Source: Leptospira ainlahdjerensis (GTDB lineage Bacteria; Spirochaetota; Leptospiria; Leptospirales; Leptospiraceae). Taken from it: a DNA stretch of 64,000 nt. The notes under the pieces are model-generated. The model did no database searches and was not told the DNA's origin. It was given only the letters and a program-made list of their open reading frames with translations. Position 1 is the stretch's first letter; each line of letters opens with the position of its first letter. Shown here piece by piece: positions 12,897-29,582 of the stretch. Made by a program: the position numbers and the translations under genes. The DNA is taken from positions 1 through 64,000 of the forward strand of contig NZ_JAFFPU010000033.1 in the NCBI RefSeq assembly GCF_016919175.1, read 5' to 3'.

Positions 12897-14656
12897 CAGG
12901 ATTCCTTATCCATTCTTTCCGGAGCGGAAACGCCGATTAAAGAAAGACCTTGGAAAAGAATCTCTCTGGATGCGAGACAGATTCTCGCTAGCCCCAAACG
13001 GACTTCGGGGGATGCGTCTTTTAGGCGATTATTCTTACCGAGATAAAAACTCGTAAAAGCCTTTGCAAAACTCTGAAGATAGTTCGTAACACGATGAGGC
13101 TCCATCGCATTCGCAGAATCTAATATTTCTTCCGGAAATCTTGCGATCCAAAAAAGAAGTCTTTTTCTTTCTTCCCACATTTCGAGTTTGGAAGCTTCTT
13201 CCGAGGAAGTTTCGTTTCCGACTTCTCGAAAGATGGAACAAATTCTCGCGTGCGCGTATTGAAGGTAAAAAACAGGATTCTTATCCGATTCATCTTTGGC
13301 AAGATCCAAATCAAAATCCAGAGGAGCGTCGAGAGAACGCATTACAAAAAAGTAACGTCCCACGTCTTTGCCGTGTTTACCCAGAAAGCCGATGAGATCG
13401 CTCATGGTTTGAAAGGAGCCCGCACGTTTGCTCATCTTCACCTTTTGTCCGGATTCGAGAAGATTGACTTGTTGTGCGATGATCACTTTGAAATTTTCTT
13501 TTGGATAGTTTAAGGATTGAATTGCGCCGGAAAGTCTTGCGATATAACCGTGGTGATCAGGTCCCCAGATATCGATGATTCGATCGTATCCTCTTTCGAT
13601 TTTATTCTTATGATACGCGATGTCCGCGAGTAAGTAAGTCGGTCGGCCGTCGTCTCTGACCACTACACGATCCTTATCGTCTCCGTATTCCGTGGAACGA
13701 AAAACTTTCTTCCCGTCTTCTTCAAAAATTTTTCCGGACTTTTCCAAATCTTTCATCACGGTCAGAACTTTGTCTGCGTCGTGAAGCGTTTTTTCGCTGA
13801 AGTAGTTGTCAAACTCAACTCCGAACGCGTCCAAATCCTTTCTCTGCCAGACGAGATTGTTTTCTACGGTCCAGACGGAACAAAGTTCCGCGAGTTCCCT
13901 GTATTTTTTTTCCTTTAGGAGAGATTCAATTTGAGGGCATTTTGTCGCGTCCTTCAAGAGGGAACTTGCAATATCCTTAATGTATTCTCCTCGATAACCC
14001 TCCGAAGGAAGAATATTCCTTTCAAGAATCGATTCGATCGGTGTCGTATCTTCCGACTCTTGGATCGAAGAAGATTCTCCTTTGAGTTCCCGAATCCGAA
14101 CGAGGGTGGAAACACCGAGCAAGAAAACTTGATTTCCATAGTCGTTGATATAGAATTCTTTATCTACCTTATGACCGATCGCTTTTAAAAGAGAAGCCAT
14201 CGCGTCCCCCATAGCGGCCGCTCTCGCCGAAACGATGTTTAACGGTCCGGTCGGATTGGCGGATACGAATTCTAAGTTGATCTTTAGGGGGTTGTTGACT
14301 TTCGGATAATAATTTCCGGAAAGAATGGAAGATTCGATAAACTTTAGAAGAAAGGAAGGAAGAATTCTGAAATTGACGAATCCCGGAGGAGTAAAGTCCA
14401 CAGCTTCAAAAAGGTCGGTTCTTTTTTGCAACGCTGCGACGAGGTCTTGCGAAACCTGTATCGGATTCTTTTTTAATAATTTAGAATTTTCTAATGCGAA
14501 TGAGGTTGAATAGTCTCCGAATTTTTCATCTCTGGAATATTCGATTTTTATTTTTAAAAGGCTCCGATCCAGTTCCGCAAACGAAGTTGTGATTTCGCTT
14601 ACACTTTCTTCCAGAGTTTTCAAAACGATCTGTTTTAGAGTTTCATTTTCTTTCAT
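12896..14656 (-). CDS. argS: arginyl-tRNA synthetase with an altered HIGH signature
   Basis: This is a 586-residue class I synthetase that charges tRNA-Arg. It has the N-terminal ArgRS additional domain (about 1-110), the catalytic Rossmann domain, a KMSK loop KMSKRAG (407-413) and a C-terminal DALR anticodon-binding domain. The first signature normally reads ANPTGPxHxGH; here it reads [14 protein letters not shown], with Asn140-Ile-Val-Ser143 in place of the HIGH tetrapeptide. The surrounding sequence and the KMSK loop are intact and the frame is complete, so it is probably the working enzyme with a lineage-specific variation. cinA follows with a one-base overlap. Confidence 0.95.
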   Translation of the reverse strand: MKENETLKQIVLKTLEESVSEITTSFAELDRSLLKIKIEYSRDEKFGDYSTSFALENSKLLKKNPIQVSQDLVAALQKRTDLFEAVDFTPPGFVNFRILPSFLLKFIESSILSGNYYPKVNNPLKINLEFVSANPTGPLNIVSARAAAMGDAMASLLKAIGHKVDKEFYINDYGNQVFLLGVSTLVRIRELKGESSSIQESEDTTPIESILERNILPSEGYRGEYIKDIASSLLKDATKCPQIESLLKEKKYRELAELCSVWTVENNLVWQRKDLDAFGVEFDNYFSEKTLHDADKVLTVMKDLEKSGKIFEEDGKKVFRSTEYGDDKDRVVVRDDGRPTYLLADIAYHKNKIERGYDRIIDIWGPDHHGYIARLSGAIQSLNYPKENFKVIIAQQVNLLESGQKVKMSKRAGSFQTMSDLIGFLGKHGKDVGRYFFVMRSLDAPLDFDLDLAKDESDKNPVFYLQYAHARICSIFREVGNETSSEEASKLEMWEERKRLLFWIARFPEEILDSANAMEPHRVTNYLQSFAKAFTSFYLGKNNRLKDASPEVRLGLARICLASREILFQGLSLIGVSAPERMDKES

Positions 14657-14963
14657 TTAAGAGAGTTCCGTTAAGTAATAAGACTATAATCTTCGAATCG
14701 AACGTAATCGCCGTTTTAGAGATCGAAACGAATCTTTGAATACGACCTGAAAGGTCGATCTTGAAAAGTGAATGTTGCCGTTTCAATACCATCAAAAAAA
14801 ATGATCCAAGAGCAAACCACCCCTGCAAACAGGACGCCAAAATTTGAAAATCCGTTTGTCGGAGAAACGGCAATCCTTTTGTAAAAACGACCCCAGCCGC
14901 TTTTGGGATTAAACTTACCCACAAGTTGTGAGGAAACAGGAATTGTTTTACAAGAAAAGATTT

Positions 14964-14979
14964 TGCAGGAGTTCCTACA
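14964..14979. repeat. 16-bp inverted motif TGCAGGAGTTCCTACA
   Basis: The arms are 7 bp around a central GT, with one mismatch. It belongs to the same motif family as 15236-15251 and as the end of the 77-bp repeats. Confidence 0.55.
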
Positions 14980-15038
14980 CTGGATTTTTTACTTGTAAAA
15001 TTATGTTTTTGTGATATAGGAAAATCTCCGAAATTTTT

Positions 15039-15112
15039 CCGCCACCCACCCCTCCACCCGAAATTTGGGTGGGGCGCGCGACTTTTTCGGAAGCATTGTC
15101 GTTGTTCCGACA
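15039..15112. repeat. diverged copy of the 77-bp repeat family
   Basis: It has the same order of parts as 1-77: a CT-rich start with CTCCACCC, a hairpin to GGGTGGGGC (here with the loop GAAATTT), then CTTTTTCGGAAG, and finally a 16-bp terminal motif TGTCGTTGTTCCGACA at 15097-15112. Several small indels separate it from the two perfect copies. Confidence 0.6.
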
Positions 15113-15235
15113 GATTTTTCTTCAGAGCCAAATAACTTACGGGTAAGGCCACGCCTTTGCGGCGATGGAGTGGAACCAGAGACTTTTCTTTATCACAAAA
15201 TTTAGATCTTCCCAATAAAAGTTTTCCTCTCAAGT

Positions 15236-15251
15236 TGTCGGAACTCCGACA
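15236..15251. repeat. 16-bp perfect inverted repeat TGTCGGAACTCCGACA
   Basis: The 7-bp arms are perfect (TGTCGGA/TCCGACA) around AC. It is the cleanest member of the motif family in this window. Confidence 0.65.
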
Positions 15252-15325
15252 GAAATTTCCTTTTATAACCGCTCCCTTCCCCATTTTTTTTTGTTAAAAC
15301 ATAATTTGAAAAGAATCTCTTACGA

Positions 15326-15571
15326 TCATTTCCTCTTGTAAAAAACATTCTTCTTTTTCGAGTTTTCCCAACTGATTTCCAGTTCCTGAAATACCATTTT
15401 TTTATTCTCCAGCATGGAAACAAGTATTGATCGTTTTCCTCCTTCCTCTCTTTCCGTACGCACGGGAATCGGAACCGGATTTTTTTGATCCCAACGAATA
15501 TCCAGGATCACGAGGAATAGGAGGGTGGAAAAATAGAAAAGAAACAAAACCGTCTTAATTAAATTTTCCAA
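15326..15571 (-). CDS. possible small membrane protein downstream of recO
   Basis: This is an 81-codon frame with a TTG start at 15571 that overlaps the recO end by 17 bases. A GGGAGAG sequence lies about 4 bases before the TTG, which is an acceptable ribosome-binding site. One transmembrane helix is predicted at about residues 7-25 ([19 protein letters not shown]), followed by a charged Lys/Glu-rich tail. No family was recognised. Its position at the end of the phoH-pgpH-ybeY-recO operon and its membrane-protein look favour a real gene, but the TTG start and short length leave doubt. Confidence 0.4.
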   Translation of the reverse strand: MENLIKTVLFLFYFSTLLFLVILDIRWDQKNPVPIPVRTEREEGGKRSILVSMLENKKMVFQELEISWENSKKKNVFYKRK

Positions 15572-16340
15572 GATTCTCTCCCAAAGCTTCGTAGAGTGTG
15601 GTGGTCGATTTTAGTTTCCTTCGAAGGATCGGTTCGAGCATCCGATTGCAAATTCTGTCGAGGTCCAGGATTGTTTCAACAGAGATTTTTCTTTCCTTTA
15701 GATCCCGAAAACGAAGCATCAAAAAAGTTTGAATCCATTGGACCAAACCCAGATCGTTTTCACTCGAATGGAGGCAATTCCCGCAAATAAGTTCCAAGGG
15801 AGAAGTCTGCAATGCCACGGAGGTCATCTCTTGTAACGGAGTTCCACAGGAATGACAAAGAAGTTCCTTAGAAAGAAAACCTCCGGAAACAAGAAGGCGA
15901 AGTTTTACAAAGGGAAGAATCAAGATCGAAGGCCCGTTCTCCTCCAGTTCTTCCAGAGCCCCGGAAAGAAGACGAAATTCACCGGGATGTTCCGCGCCGT
16001 CCGGAGTAAAAGAAGAAGCAAGCTCGACGAGATAAGAAACAAGAACCATCCCAAGATAACCGGCTTTCGCACGGTCAAAACGATTGAGGAGCGCAATCTC
16101 TTTCACGTTATGTATCTCTTGCTGATTTCTCGCGTTGTAATAGTCCACGCTCGTGAGAGAACCCGGTTCCACGGAAGCGATCGGTCTTGTTTTACTCTTT
16201 CGAATCCCACGTACCCGAAAATTTTCTACAATCCCCTCTTCCGGTAATAGACGAATGACCGCGTCTCCCCCCGGAATCTCCCTGGACTCTAGAACGATCC
16301 CGCGCATCTTTCTTAAAGATCCTGGAGAATTTCCAGACAT
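15555..16340 (-). CDS. recO: DNA repair protein RecO
   Basis: This is a 261-residue RecO-type recombination mediator, which helps load RecA on SSB-coated DNA. It has an N-terminal OB-fold (about 12-90), a helical region, and a zinc-binding loop with CHSCG and CGNC. The start at 16340 has a strong AAAGGAAG ribosome-binding site and overlaps ybeY by 28 bases. A second ATG at 16307 (MRGIVL) would avoid the overlap and matches usual RecO N-termini, so the true start is uncertain. It is the fourth gene of the phoH-pgpH-ybeY-recO set. Confidence 0.88.
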   Translation of the reverse strand: MSGNSPGSLRKMRGIVLESREIPGGDAVIRLLPEEGIVENFRVRGIRKSKTRPIASVEPGSLTSVDYYNARNQQEIHNVKEIALLNRFDRAKAGYLGMVLVSYLVELASSFTPDGAEHPGEFRLLSGALEELEENGPSILILPFVKLRLLVSGGFLSKELLCHSCGTPLQEMTSVALQTSPLELICGNCLHSSENDLGLVQWIQTFLMLRFRDLKERKISVETILDLDRICNRMLEPILRRKLKSTTTLYEALGENLGKFN

Positions 16341-16806
16341 TCGTCTTCCTTTACTTTCATAATATTCTCTTCTTCCTCTCCACGTTCGTGATCATAACCG
16401 AGGAGATGTAAGAATCCGTGAACGAGCAAACGATAGAACTCGTCCTTTTCGGAATGTCCGATTTCTTGAGCTTGTTTTTTAAGAGTATCGAACGAGATCA
16501 CAATTTCGCCTAACGCGATCGGAGGTAAGGTAGAATGCGGTTTCCCTTCTCTTCGTTGGAGAATTGCGCTCAAAGGAGAAGCGTCAAATTCCAAGGGGAA
16601 GGAAAGAACGTCGGTGGTTTTGTCCTTTCCCCTTCGAAGAAGATTGATCTCTTTCATATCGGAATCTCTTAGGAGCAAAAGACTCAGTTCGCAGGAAGAA
16701 TCTCCAAGCTCTTTTCGAAATAGAATCTTGCAATTCCGAAAGACCTCTTCCTCATTCCACCAAGGGATTCTTCCGTAGTCGTTCGAAATTGAAATGAAGT
16801 CGACGG

Positions 16807-16810
<4 letters not shown>
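16313..16810 (-). CDS. ybeY: endoribonuclease YbeY (16S rRNA maturation), probable CTG start
   Basis: This is a zinc-dependent rRNA-processing enzyme. The C-terminal metal motif [12 protein letters not shown] is intact, and the middle has [14 protein letters not shown]. No ATG, GTG or TTG lies early enough: the first possible common start, TTG at 16678, would cut off the conserved first beta-strands. The frame stays open upstream without a stop. Translating it from CTG at 16808-16810 gives [13 protein letters not shown], which aligns with the usual YbeY N-terminus, for a 165-residue protein. That CTG overlaps the pgpH stop as CTGA, with GGGGAAAGGAAA just upstream. The CTG start is therefore inferred from homology, overlap and the ribosome-binding site. 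Confidence 0.88.
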
Positions 16811-19233
<2,423 letters not shown>

Positions 19234-19237
19234 ACGA

Positions 19238-20218
<981 letters not shown>

Positions 20219-20228
20219 GGAAATAAGT

Positions 20229-22034
<1,806 letters not shown>

Positions 22035-22075
22035 TGATTTCTATTTCCTGTTGTATTGATCGAATGAGATAAGAA

Positions 22076-23404
<1,329 letters not shown>

Positions 23405-23423
23405 CGTCCCTTTTAAAGAAGGA

Positions 23424-23873
23424 TTACTCTTCTTCTTTTTTTACGTGAAGCGTAATGACAGGCTGGATTCCTTCTGCAAGGCGAATTTTGATCTTGTAAG
23501 ATCCCAGACTGCGGATAGGCTCCGCGATCTCGATTTTTCTCTTATCGAGTTCGATTCCATCTTTTTTCAAAAGGGAAGCTACGTCCATAGGAGTCACCGC
23601 TCCGAAGAGTTTATCCCCGCCGCCGGTTTTGACTACGATTTCGTATTCCTTGCCGTTGACATTGGAGGAAAAACCTTCCATCGCTTTTTTGCGTTTTTCA
23701 CGTTTGAGCTCGCCCAGTTTCTTTTGGTGAAGAGCCGCTTTTGTGTTTCCTTCGTTCGCGCGAACCGCGAGTTTTTTAGGGAAAAGGAAATTTCTTGCGT
23801 AACCGTCCGCAACTTCTTTCAGGTCGCCTGCGTCCCCGAGATTGATAACGTCTTTTTGTAAGATCACTCTCAT
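23424..23873 (-). CDS. rplI: 50S ribosomal protein L9
   Basis: This is a 149-residue bL9. The N-terminal rRNA-binding domain begins [18 protein letters not shown] and includes [13 protein letters not shown]. The long Lys/Glu-rich connecting helix and C-terminal domain follow. The length is standard. It starts 9 bases after rpsR. Confidence 0.97.
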   Translation of the reverse strand: MRVILQKDVINLGDAGDLKEVADGYARNFLFPKKLAVRANEGNTKAALHQKKLGELKREKRKKAMEGFSSNVNGKEYEIVVKTGGGDKLFGAVTPMDVASLLKKDGIELDKRKIEIAEPIRSLGSYKIKIRLAEGIQPVITLHVKKEEE

Positions 23874-23882
23874 GTTGGTACC

Positions 23883-24197
23883 TCAGTTAACCTTGTAAGG
23901 AAGAAGACCGATGCTTCTTGCTTTGCGGATTTCACGGGCGAGAACTCTTTGGTAACGAGCGCTGGTTCCTGTGATTCTTCTCGGAATGATTTTACCACGG
24001 TTCGTGATAAATCTTTCTAAGAGTTCAATATTCTTATAATTGATTTGTTTTGCAAGTTCCGGGTCCGCAGTAAAACGGCAAACCTTCTTCTTGTATTTAT
24101 TCTGTTTTCTCTGTGGCTTTCCTTCCATTTCACCGGAAGATTCGCTACTGTGTTCCGATCTTTCAGATCGTTCTTCTTTTACTTCATTCTCACTCAT
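23883..24197 (-). CDS. rpsR: 30S ribosomal protein S18 with an acidic N-terminal extension
   Basis: This is a 104-residue bS18, about 25-30 residues longer than the typical 75. The core from about residue 37 ([20 protein letters not shown]) through LPRR-like [15 protein letters not shown] is conserved. The first 35 residues are rich in Glu and Ser ([21 protein letters not shown]), are probably disordered and are not part of the fold. No closer start codon with a good ribosome-binding site precedes the core, so the extension is likely real. Confidence 0.95.
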
Positions 24198-24209
24198 AAG
24201 TGTTCCTCA

Positions 24210-24645
24210 TTAAAACGGTATGTCGTCGTCACCATCCGGTGCAGGGCTGTAGTATTCCGGAGAGGATGGATAAGAATTTCCTCCGGAAGAAGAGGATGAT
24301 TCCCTTGGAGAGGAAGAAGAATCGTCTCTCGAACCTAGTAGTTGGAAATTCTCCACTACGATCCGGATACGAGACGCTTTTTTTCCTTCGGGAGTTTCCC
24401 AAGTGTCCTGCTTCAGTCGTCCTTCAATCGCTATCTGTTTGCCTTTTTTGCAATACTGTTGAATGATATCAGCCGGTTTTCCCCAGACTTCACAATCGAA
24501 GAAATGAGACTCTTCTCTCTTCTCACCGTTAGACACATAGGTCCGGCCGTTGGCCAGTGAGAAGTTTACAAGAGAAGTCCCGTTGATCGATTTGAACTCA
24601 GGGTCCCGCGTTAGGCGGCCGACCAGAGTCACTCTATTGATATCA

Positions 24646-24653
<8 letters not shown>
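24210..24653 (-). CDS. ssb: single-stranded DNA-binding protein
   Basis: This is a 147-residue SSB. The OB-fold (about 1-105) begins MANDINRVTLVGRLTRDPE. A short Gly/Ser-rich linker leads to the acidic tip DGDDDIPF that recruits replication and repair proteins. The ATG at 24653 is preferred over a TTG four codons upstream because it gives the standard N-terminus. It overlaps the end of rpsF by 8 bases, so the two are translationally coupled. Confidence 0.96.
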
Positions 24654-24921
<268 letters not shown>

Positions 24922-24985
24922 TTGTTTCCCCTATGGTTAAAGCCCGCCTGCGGAACGCGACGAGCAGAAGAACCGATAATTTATC

Positions 24986-26188
<1,203 letters not shown>

Positions 26189-26693
26189 TGAATGTAAATT
26201 ATTCCTTTTGCCCGAGTTTGGAAAGATCTTTTTTTAAGAATCGAAATGAGATGAGATGGAAATCCAAAAAGTTTTTTTAAGAGAAGAATTTTTTAAAAGA
26301 AACATCCTTTCGATGAAAAAACCGACTCTTTGGAATACGTCCTAACCCCAAGGGCTCTCAAAAACGAAACCGAGACCGCTTTTGATTTTAAGTTTTTGCT
26401 TAAAAACAAAGACAATTCGAGTCCAATCGCACCCCTTTCCAAACCGCCGACTTCAAATCGTATCTCAAAAGCCGAGGTTTTCGTGTTAGAAATCGGCCTT
26501 TTGAATCGAACCGTAAAAAGAATTCCCAAAGAACGAATTAATCGCAATTCGACGATTGGAACCCAAAGATCCGTTTTCAAAAAACGTTTTCTCTGAGATC
26601 TTTGTAAAAAAAATAGCTACAAAACAAAAAAGGATGATTCAAATTTTGCGATATCTCTATCGAATTTTTCCGAAGTGAATCCCGGAAATAGAT
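26189..26693. other. 505-bp AT-rich intergenic region with open frames on both strands
   Basis: Two overlapping frames, minus 26293-26580 (95 codons) and plus 26330-26596 (88 codons), cover the same bases. Neither has a good ribosome-binding site or a recognised domain, and at most one could be real. The minus frame looks more protein-like, but it may be part of an interspersed Leptospira repeat. I do not call a gene here. Confidence 0.5.
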
Positions 26694-27290
26694 TTATTTT
26701 TTCGAAGGATTGAGAATCGTCTTTTTCCGATTCCACATTTCGATCCACTCCCCAATCTTCTTTATTCTTGTTTCCTCTTTTTTCGAATGATGAAGCCGAA
26801 ACAAAATCGCATACCGATTCGCCGAATCTAAACTTTCAAAAAAATTCTTCGCAACCGGATTTTGTTTGAGGAGATTTTCAAAATCCTTCGGAACCTCGAT
26901 CTTACTCTGAGAATCGTAGGCTGCATCCCAGCGGCCGTCTTTCTTTGCAGCTTCGATTGCTTTGAGCCCGGCCGGCTTCATTTTCCCGTCTTTTATCAGA
27001 ACTTTCGTTTTCTCTCGATTGATCTTGGACCAAATACTTTTCGGACCTCGAATACTGAACTTCTGCAACCAAAAAGAATCGTCGAATTTTTGCTTTTGAC
27101 TATCGATCCAACCGTAACAAAGCGCGACGTCCAGAGCATCCGCATAACACAAAGAAATAATTTTAGATTCTTTCTTTGCGAGTTTGATCCAGATTGGAGT
27201 TGCGTCGGAATGATTTTTCTTCAACCATCGCTCCCATTCTTTCGGATCCTTAAAAAATAAAACGGGTAAATCCTTAAAATATTCTTTCAT
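26694..27290 (-). CDS. YdeI/OmdA-family protein
   Basis: This is a 198-residue cytosolic protein of the YdeI/OmpD-associated (OmdA) family. The signature region includes ALCYGWIDSQKQKFDDSFWLQKFSIRGPKSIWSKIN in pieces at about 55-95, and GRWDAAYDSQSKIEVPKDF follows. Family members are annotated as bacteriocin-protection proteins, but their biochemistry is unclear. It lies 6 bases downstream of vapC, in the same direction, so it may be co-transcribed with vapBC. Confidence 0.8.
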   Translation of the reverse strand: MKEYFKDLPVLFFKDPKEWERWLKKNHSDATPIWIKLAKKESKIISLCYADALDVALCYGWIDSQKQKFDDSFWLQKFSIRGPKSIWSKINREKTKVLIKDGKMKPAGLKAIEAAKKDGRWDAAYDSQSKIEVPKDFENLLKQNPVAKNFFESLDSANRYAILFRLHHSKKEETRIKKIGEWIEMWNRKKTILNPSKK

Positions 27291-27296
27291 CGAATA

Positions 27297-27731
27297 TTAA
27301 GCGACAATGAGTTCGAGATGATCCTTTCCGCTTTCAACGGCGCGAAACGGAATCTTAGAATCGAAGGTGGCGAACTTCAATTTATGATGAACGCTCAAAG
27401 CCAAAAGATAAACGTCCGTTAGTTGTTTCGAACTTACGAATCCGAATTTCAAAAACAAAGAAGGAGAATTGATGGAGATATTATCGGGAACAAACTTATG
27501 GCCTTTTACTTTTAAAAGAGAATGAAGAATTTCAGAAACCACTTCGACTCCTCCCGGACTCCCAGGATAAGACGTGTTGCTCAGAATTCTTACAAGCGCG
27601 TTCTGAGTAATGGGACAAGTAGCCCAACCCCTTCTCGACTTTTGATCAAACCAACTCCAAGCCGTCTCGTGAAAGGTATGATTTGCATCGCTGAGAGCGA
27701 TCAAAACGTTCACGCCCAAAAGATAAGCCAC
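27297..27731 (-). CDS. vapC: PIN-domain protein, VapC-type toxin with substituted acidic residues
   Basis: This is a 144-residue PIN-domain protein of the VapC RNase family. The first family acidic residue, normally in LLDVNVLIAL, is Gly6 here (LLGVNVLIAL, codon GGC). The second motif, usually PITENG, reads PITQNA, so Glu is Gln. Later acidic residues in QLTDVYLLALS and ATFDS remain. Loss of the first Asp should weaken or abolish metal-dependent RNase activity. The start is GTG, 2 bases after vapB. It is likely a decayed or non-toxic member; a sequencing error at the GGC codon cannot be excluded. Confidence 0.85.
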   Translation of the reverse strand: MAYLLGVNVLIALSDANHTFHETAWSWFDQKSRRGWATCPITQNALVRILSNTSYPGSPGGVEVVSEILHSLLKVKGHKFVPDNISINSPSLFLKFGFVSSKQLTDVYLLALSVHHKLKFATFDSKIPFRAVESGKDHLELIVA

Positions 27732-27733
27732 TG

Positions 27734-27988
27734 CTAACCTTCCTCCTCTTTGAGTCGGTTGATCAATTCGTTTGTGACCTTAAGCCCTTTTTGTTTTGGA
27801 AGTACCGGCCATCCATATCGATTGGATTCAAATTTTTCCGCAGCCTTGATTCTGGCGTATTCTTCTTCCATTTTCAAGTTGTGTTCCAATGCGGTAATGA
27901 TTAAGACCCTCATCGAAACGCCTCGTTCCGCGGCCTTGATTTTGGCCTGTTTATAGAGAGTGTCAGGGATTTCCAAGGTAGTTTTCAC
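27734..27988 (-). CDS. vapB: VapB-type antitoxin
   Basis: This is an 84-residue ribbon-helix-helix antitoxin. The N-terminus MKTTLEIPDTLYKQAKIKAAERGVS is the DNA-binding strand and helix; the C-terminal part, with EFESNRYGWPVL-like sequence, would wrap the toxin. The start is GTG at 27986-27988. No ribosome-binding site is visible because a palindrome ends one base upstream, so the message may be leaderless or poorly translated. vapC follows after 2 bases. Confidence 0.85.
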   Translation of the reverse strand: MKTTLEIPDTLYKQAKIKAAERGVSMRVLIITALEHNLKMEEEYARIKAAEKFESNRYGWPVLPKQKGLKVTNELINRLKEEEG

Positions 27989-28010
27989 ATATTTATGGTG
28001 CCATAAATAT
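27989..28010. promoter_or_regulatory. palindromic operator candidate upstream of vapB
   Basis: ATATTTATGG (27989-27998) and CCATAAATAT (28001-28010) are perfect 10-bp arms around TG, immediately before the vapB GTG. Toxin-antitoxin operons are commonly autorepressed through such sites, so this is the likely VapB(C) operator. The overlap with the translation start region is notable. Confidence 0.65.
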
Positions 28011-28147
28011 GGTTTTCCACAAGTAAAATTTTATCGAATATACTAAAAATTTATTTTGAAATTAAAATCAAAGAGTCAAGACGGGTGAAGAGGAATGCGA
28101 CGGACGTCGCGATTGGTGAGAGAAACTTTAACGAGGAAATAGATACA

Positions 28148-29542
28148 TTAGAGAAATATAAAATAACCGATCAAAGTCAAGAGCAAACCGAAAAGCCCTA
28201 CCGGCAATCCAGCCTTGATCATATCTCTGATTTCAAAACCTCCGACTGCGTAGGCGATCGCATTGGGAGGAGTGCTTACAGGAAGCGACATCGCAAGAGA
28301 AGCCGACAACGCGATTCCGAGACAGACCTCCAAAAGATAAGCCTGTGATCCCGGAAGTATGATGACGGAAAGTGGGAACGCAAACGGAACCAAAAGATTG
28401 GTCGCGGCCGTATTCGACATAAAAGTACTCAGTAGAAGAGAAAGAATACAAAGAAGAAACAATGCGCTGACCGCATATTCCGGTTTTGTAATGGGCTTAA
28501 GAATTTCTGAAAACCAAAAACTCATCCCGCTCTGTTGCAAACCCACGCCGATCGCGATCCCACCTGCGATCAGAAGAAGAACTGACCAATCCAAAGAGTT
28601 GATATCCTTCTCGTTTAAAATTCCCAGGGCGGGAAAAAGAATCAAGGGTAAGAGCGCCACAACACCGGCGGGAATCCCGTGTATATTTTCGGTAAACCAA
28701 AGAATCACGGTTCCCAAAAAAACAATCGCCGTAACTCGAAATGAAAACGTAGCGGTTCCTCCATCCGGTTCCGGAAACTCGACCGCTAGTTCCAAGGCCC
28801 CGTTCTCCGGAAAAAGTTTCAAAAGTAGAAACCACGCAAAAAGAATGAGAATGACGACTAATGGAACTGCAAAAAGCATCCAAACGCCAAAGGAAACGGA
28901 AATTCCTTGCTGTTTCAAAAGACTCATCGCGATGATATTCGGCGGTGAACCGATCGGAGTTCCCACTCCTCCTATATTCGCGGCGAAAGGAATTCCTAAA
29001 AGAAGCGCCTTACGAAACGGTTCCTTTTCCGGTAAAACCTGAAAGAGAGGAAACGACAGTGCAATCATCATCGACGTAGTAGCGGTGTTACTCATCCACA
29101 TCGAAATAAAACCGGTAGTAAACATAAAACCGAGAAGAACCTGATCGCTCTTCGTTCCGAACTTTCCGATCACACGGTTGGCAAGAAAACGATCCAACCC
29201 GGTTTTTACGCAGGCCTTAGCGAGTACAAAACCTCCCAAAAAAAGAATGATCGAAGAATCCGCAATCGCGGACAAAAAAACGGAAGGCAGCGGATTCTTA
29301 GCTTGAGGAAGTTTGAAAAGCAGAAGGTCGAGCGGATTTGCAAAGAAGATGATTTCTAAAAAAAGAATTAAGATGGAAGTCGCGTATCCTGGAATCGGCT
29401 CAGTGACCCAAAAAAGAGCCGCAAGAGTAAAGATGCTGATCATCACGGAAACCGAAAACGGAATCCCGAGCGATATCTGAACAAAAAACAAAAAACCTAA
29501 ACAGACGAGCATCAAAAGAATCGATACAGGTTTTTGTTTCAT
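28148..29542 (-). CDS. DASS-family sodium/anion symporter (SLC13 type)
   Basis: This is a 464-residue inner-membrane transporter with about 11-12 transmembrane segments. Two SNT motifs, one in each inverted half, are conserved: SNTATTSMMIALSFPL and SNTAATNLLVPFAFPLS. These bind Na+ and the substrate carboxylate or sulfate. The C-terminus has LPVSTPPNAIAYAVG. The substrate (dicarboxylate, sulfate or phosphate) cannot be told. A GAGGAAA ribosome-binding site precedes the ATG. It lies just beyond the left edge of the O-antigen locus; no link to glycan synthesis is evident. Confidence 0.93.
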   Translation of the reverse strand: MKQKPVSILLMLVCLGFLFFVQISLGIPFSVSVMISIFTLAALFWVTEPIPGYATSILILFLEIIFFANPLDLLLFKLPQAKNPLPSVFLSAIADSSIILFLGGFVLAKACVKTGLDRFLANRVIGKFGTKSDQVLLGFMFTTGFISMWMSNTATTSMMIALSFPLFQVLPEKEPFRKALLLGIPFAANIGGVGTPIGSPPNIIAMSLLKQQGISVSFGVWMLFAVPLVVILILFAWFLLLKLFPENGALELAVEFPEPDGGTATFSFRVTAIVFLGTVILWFTENIHGIPAGVVALLPLILFPALGILNEKDINSLDWSVLLLIAGGIAIGVGLQQSGMSFWFSEILKPITKPEYAVSALFLLCILSLLLSTFMSNTAATNLLVPFAFPLSVIILPGSQAYLLEVCLGIALSASLAMSLPVSTPPNAIAYAVGGFEIRDMIKAGLPVGLFGLLLTLIGYFIFL

Positions 29543-29582
29543 AAATGTTTCCTCGGGAATTCAAAAAAGATTTCGAATTCGT

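Larger units (their letters stand above)
14657..15325. other. 669-bp intergenic region with degenerate repeats
   Basis: No convincing gene was found. A minus-strand frame at 14643-15284 runs through the repeats with no recognisable domain and overlaps the argS start, so it is rejected. The stretch carries a diverged relative of the 77-bp repeat (15039-15112), two further copies of a 16-bp inverted motif (14964-14979 and 15236-15251), and a fragment near 15150 (GGCCACGCCTTTGCGG) that resembles the inner part of the 77-bp repeat. It probably accumulates decayed mobile or REP-like sequence. A promoter for argS should also lie here. Confidence 0.6.

Noticed and set aside
14643..15284. 213-codon minus-strand frame
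   Set aside because: It runs through diverged repeats, overlaps the argS start and has no recognised domain.
16313..16678. Short YbeY from the TTG at 16678
   Set aside because: It would lack the conserved N-terminal strands, and the frame stays open to the CTG at 16810.
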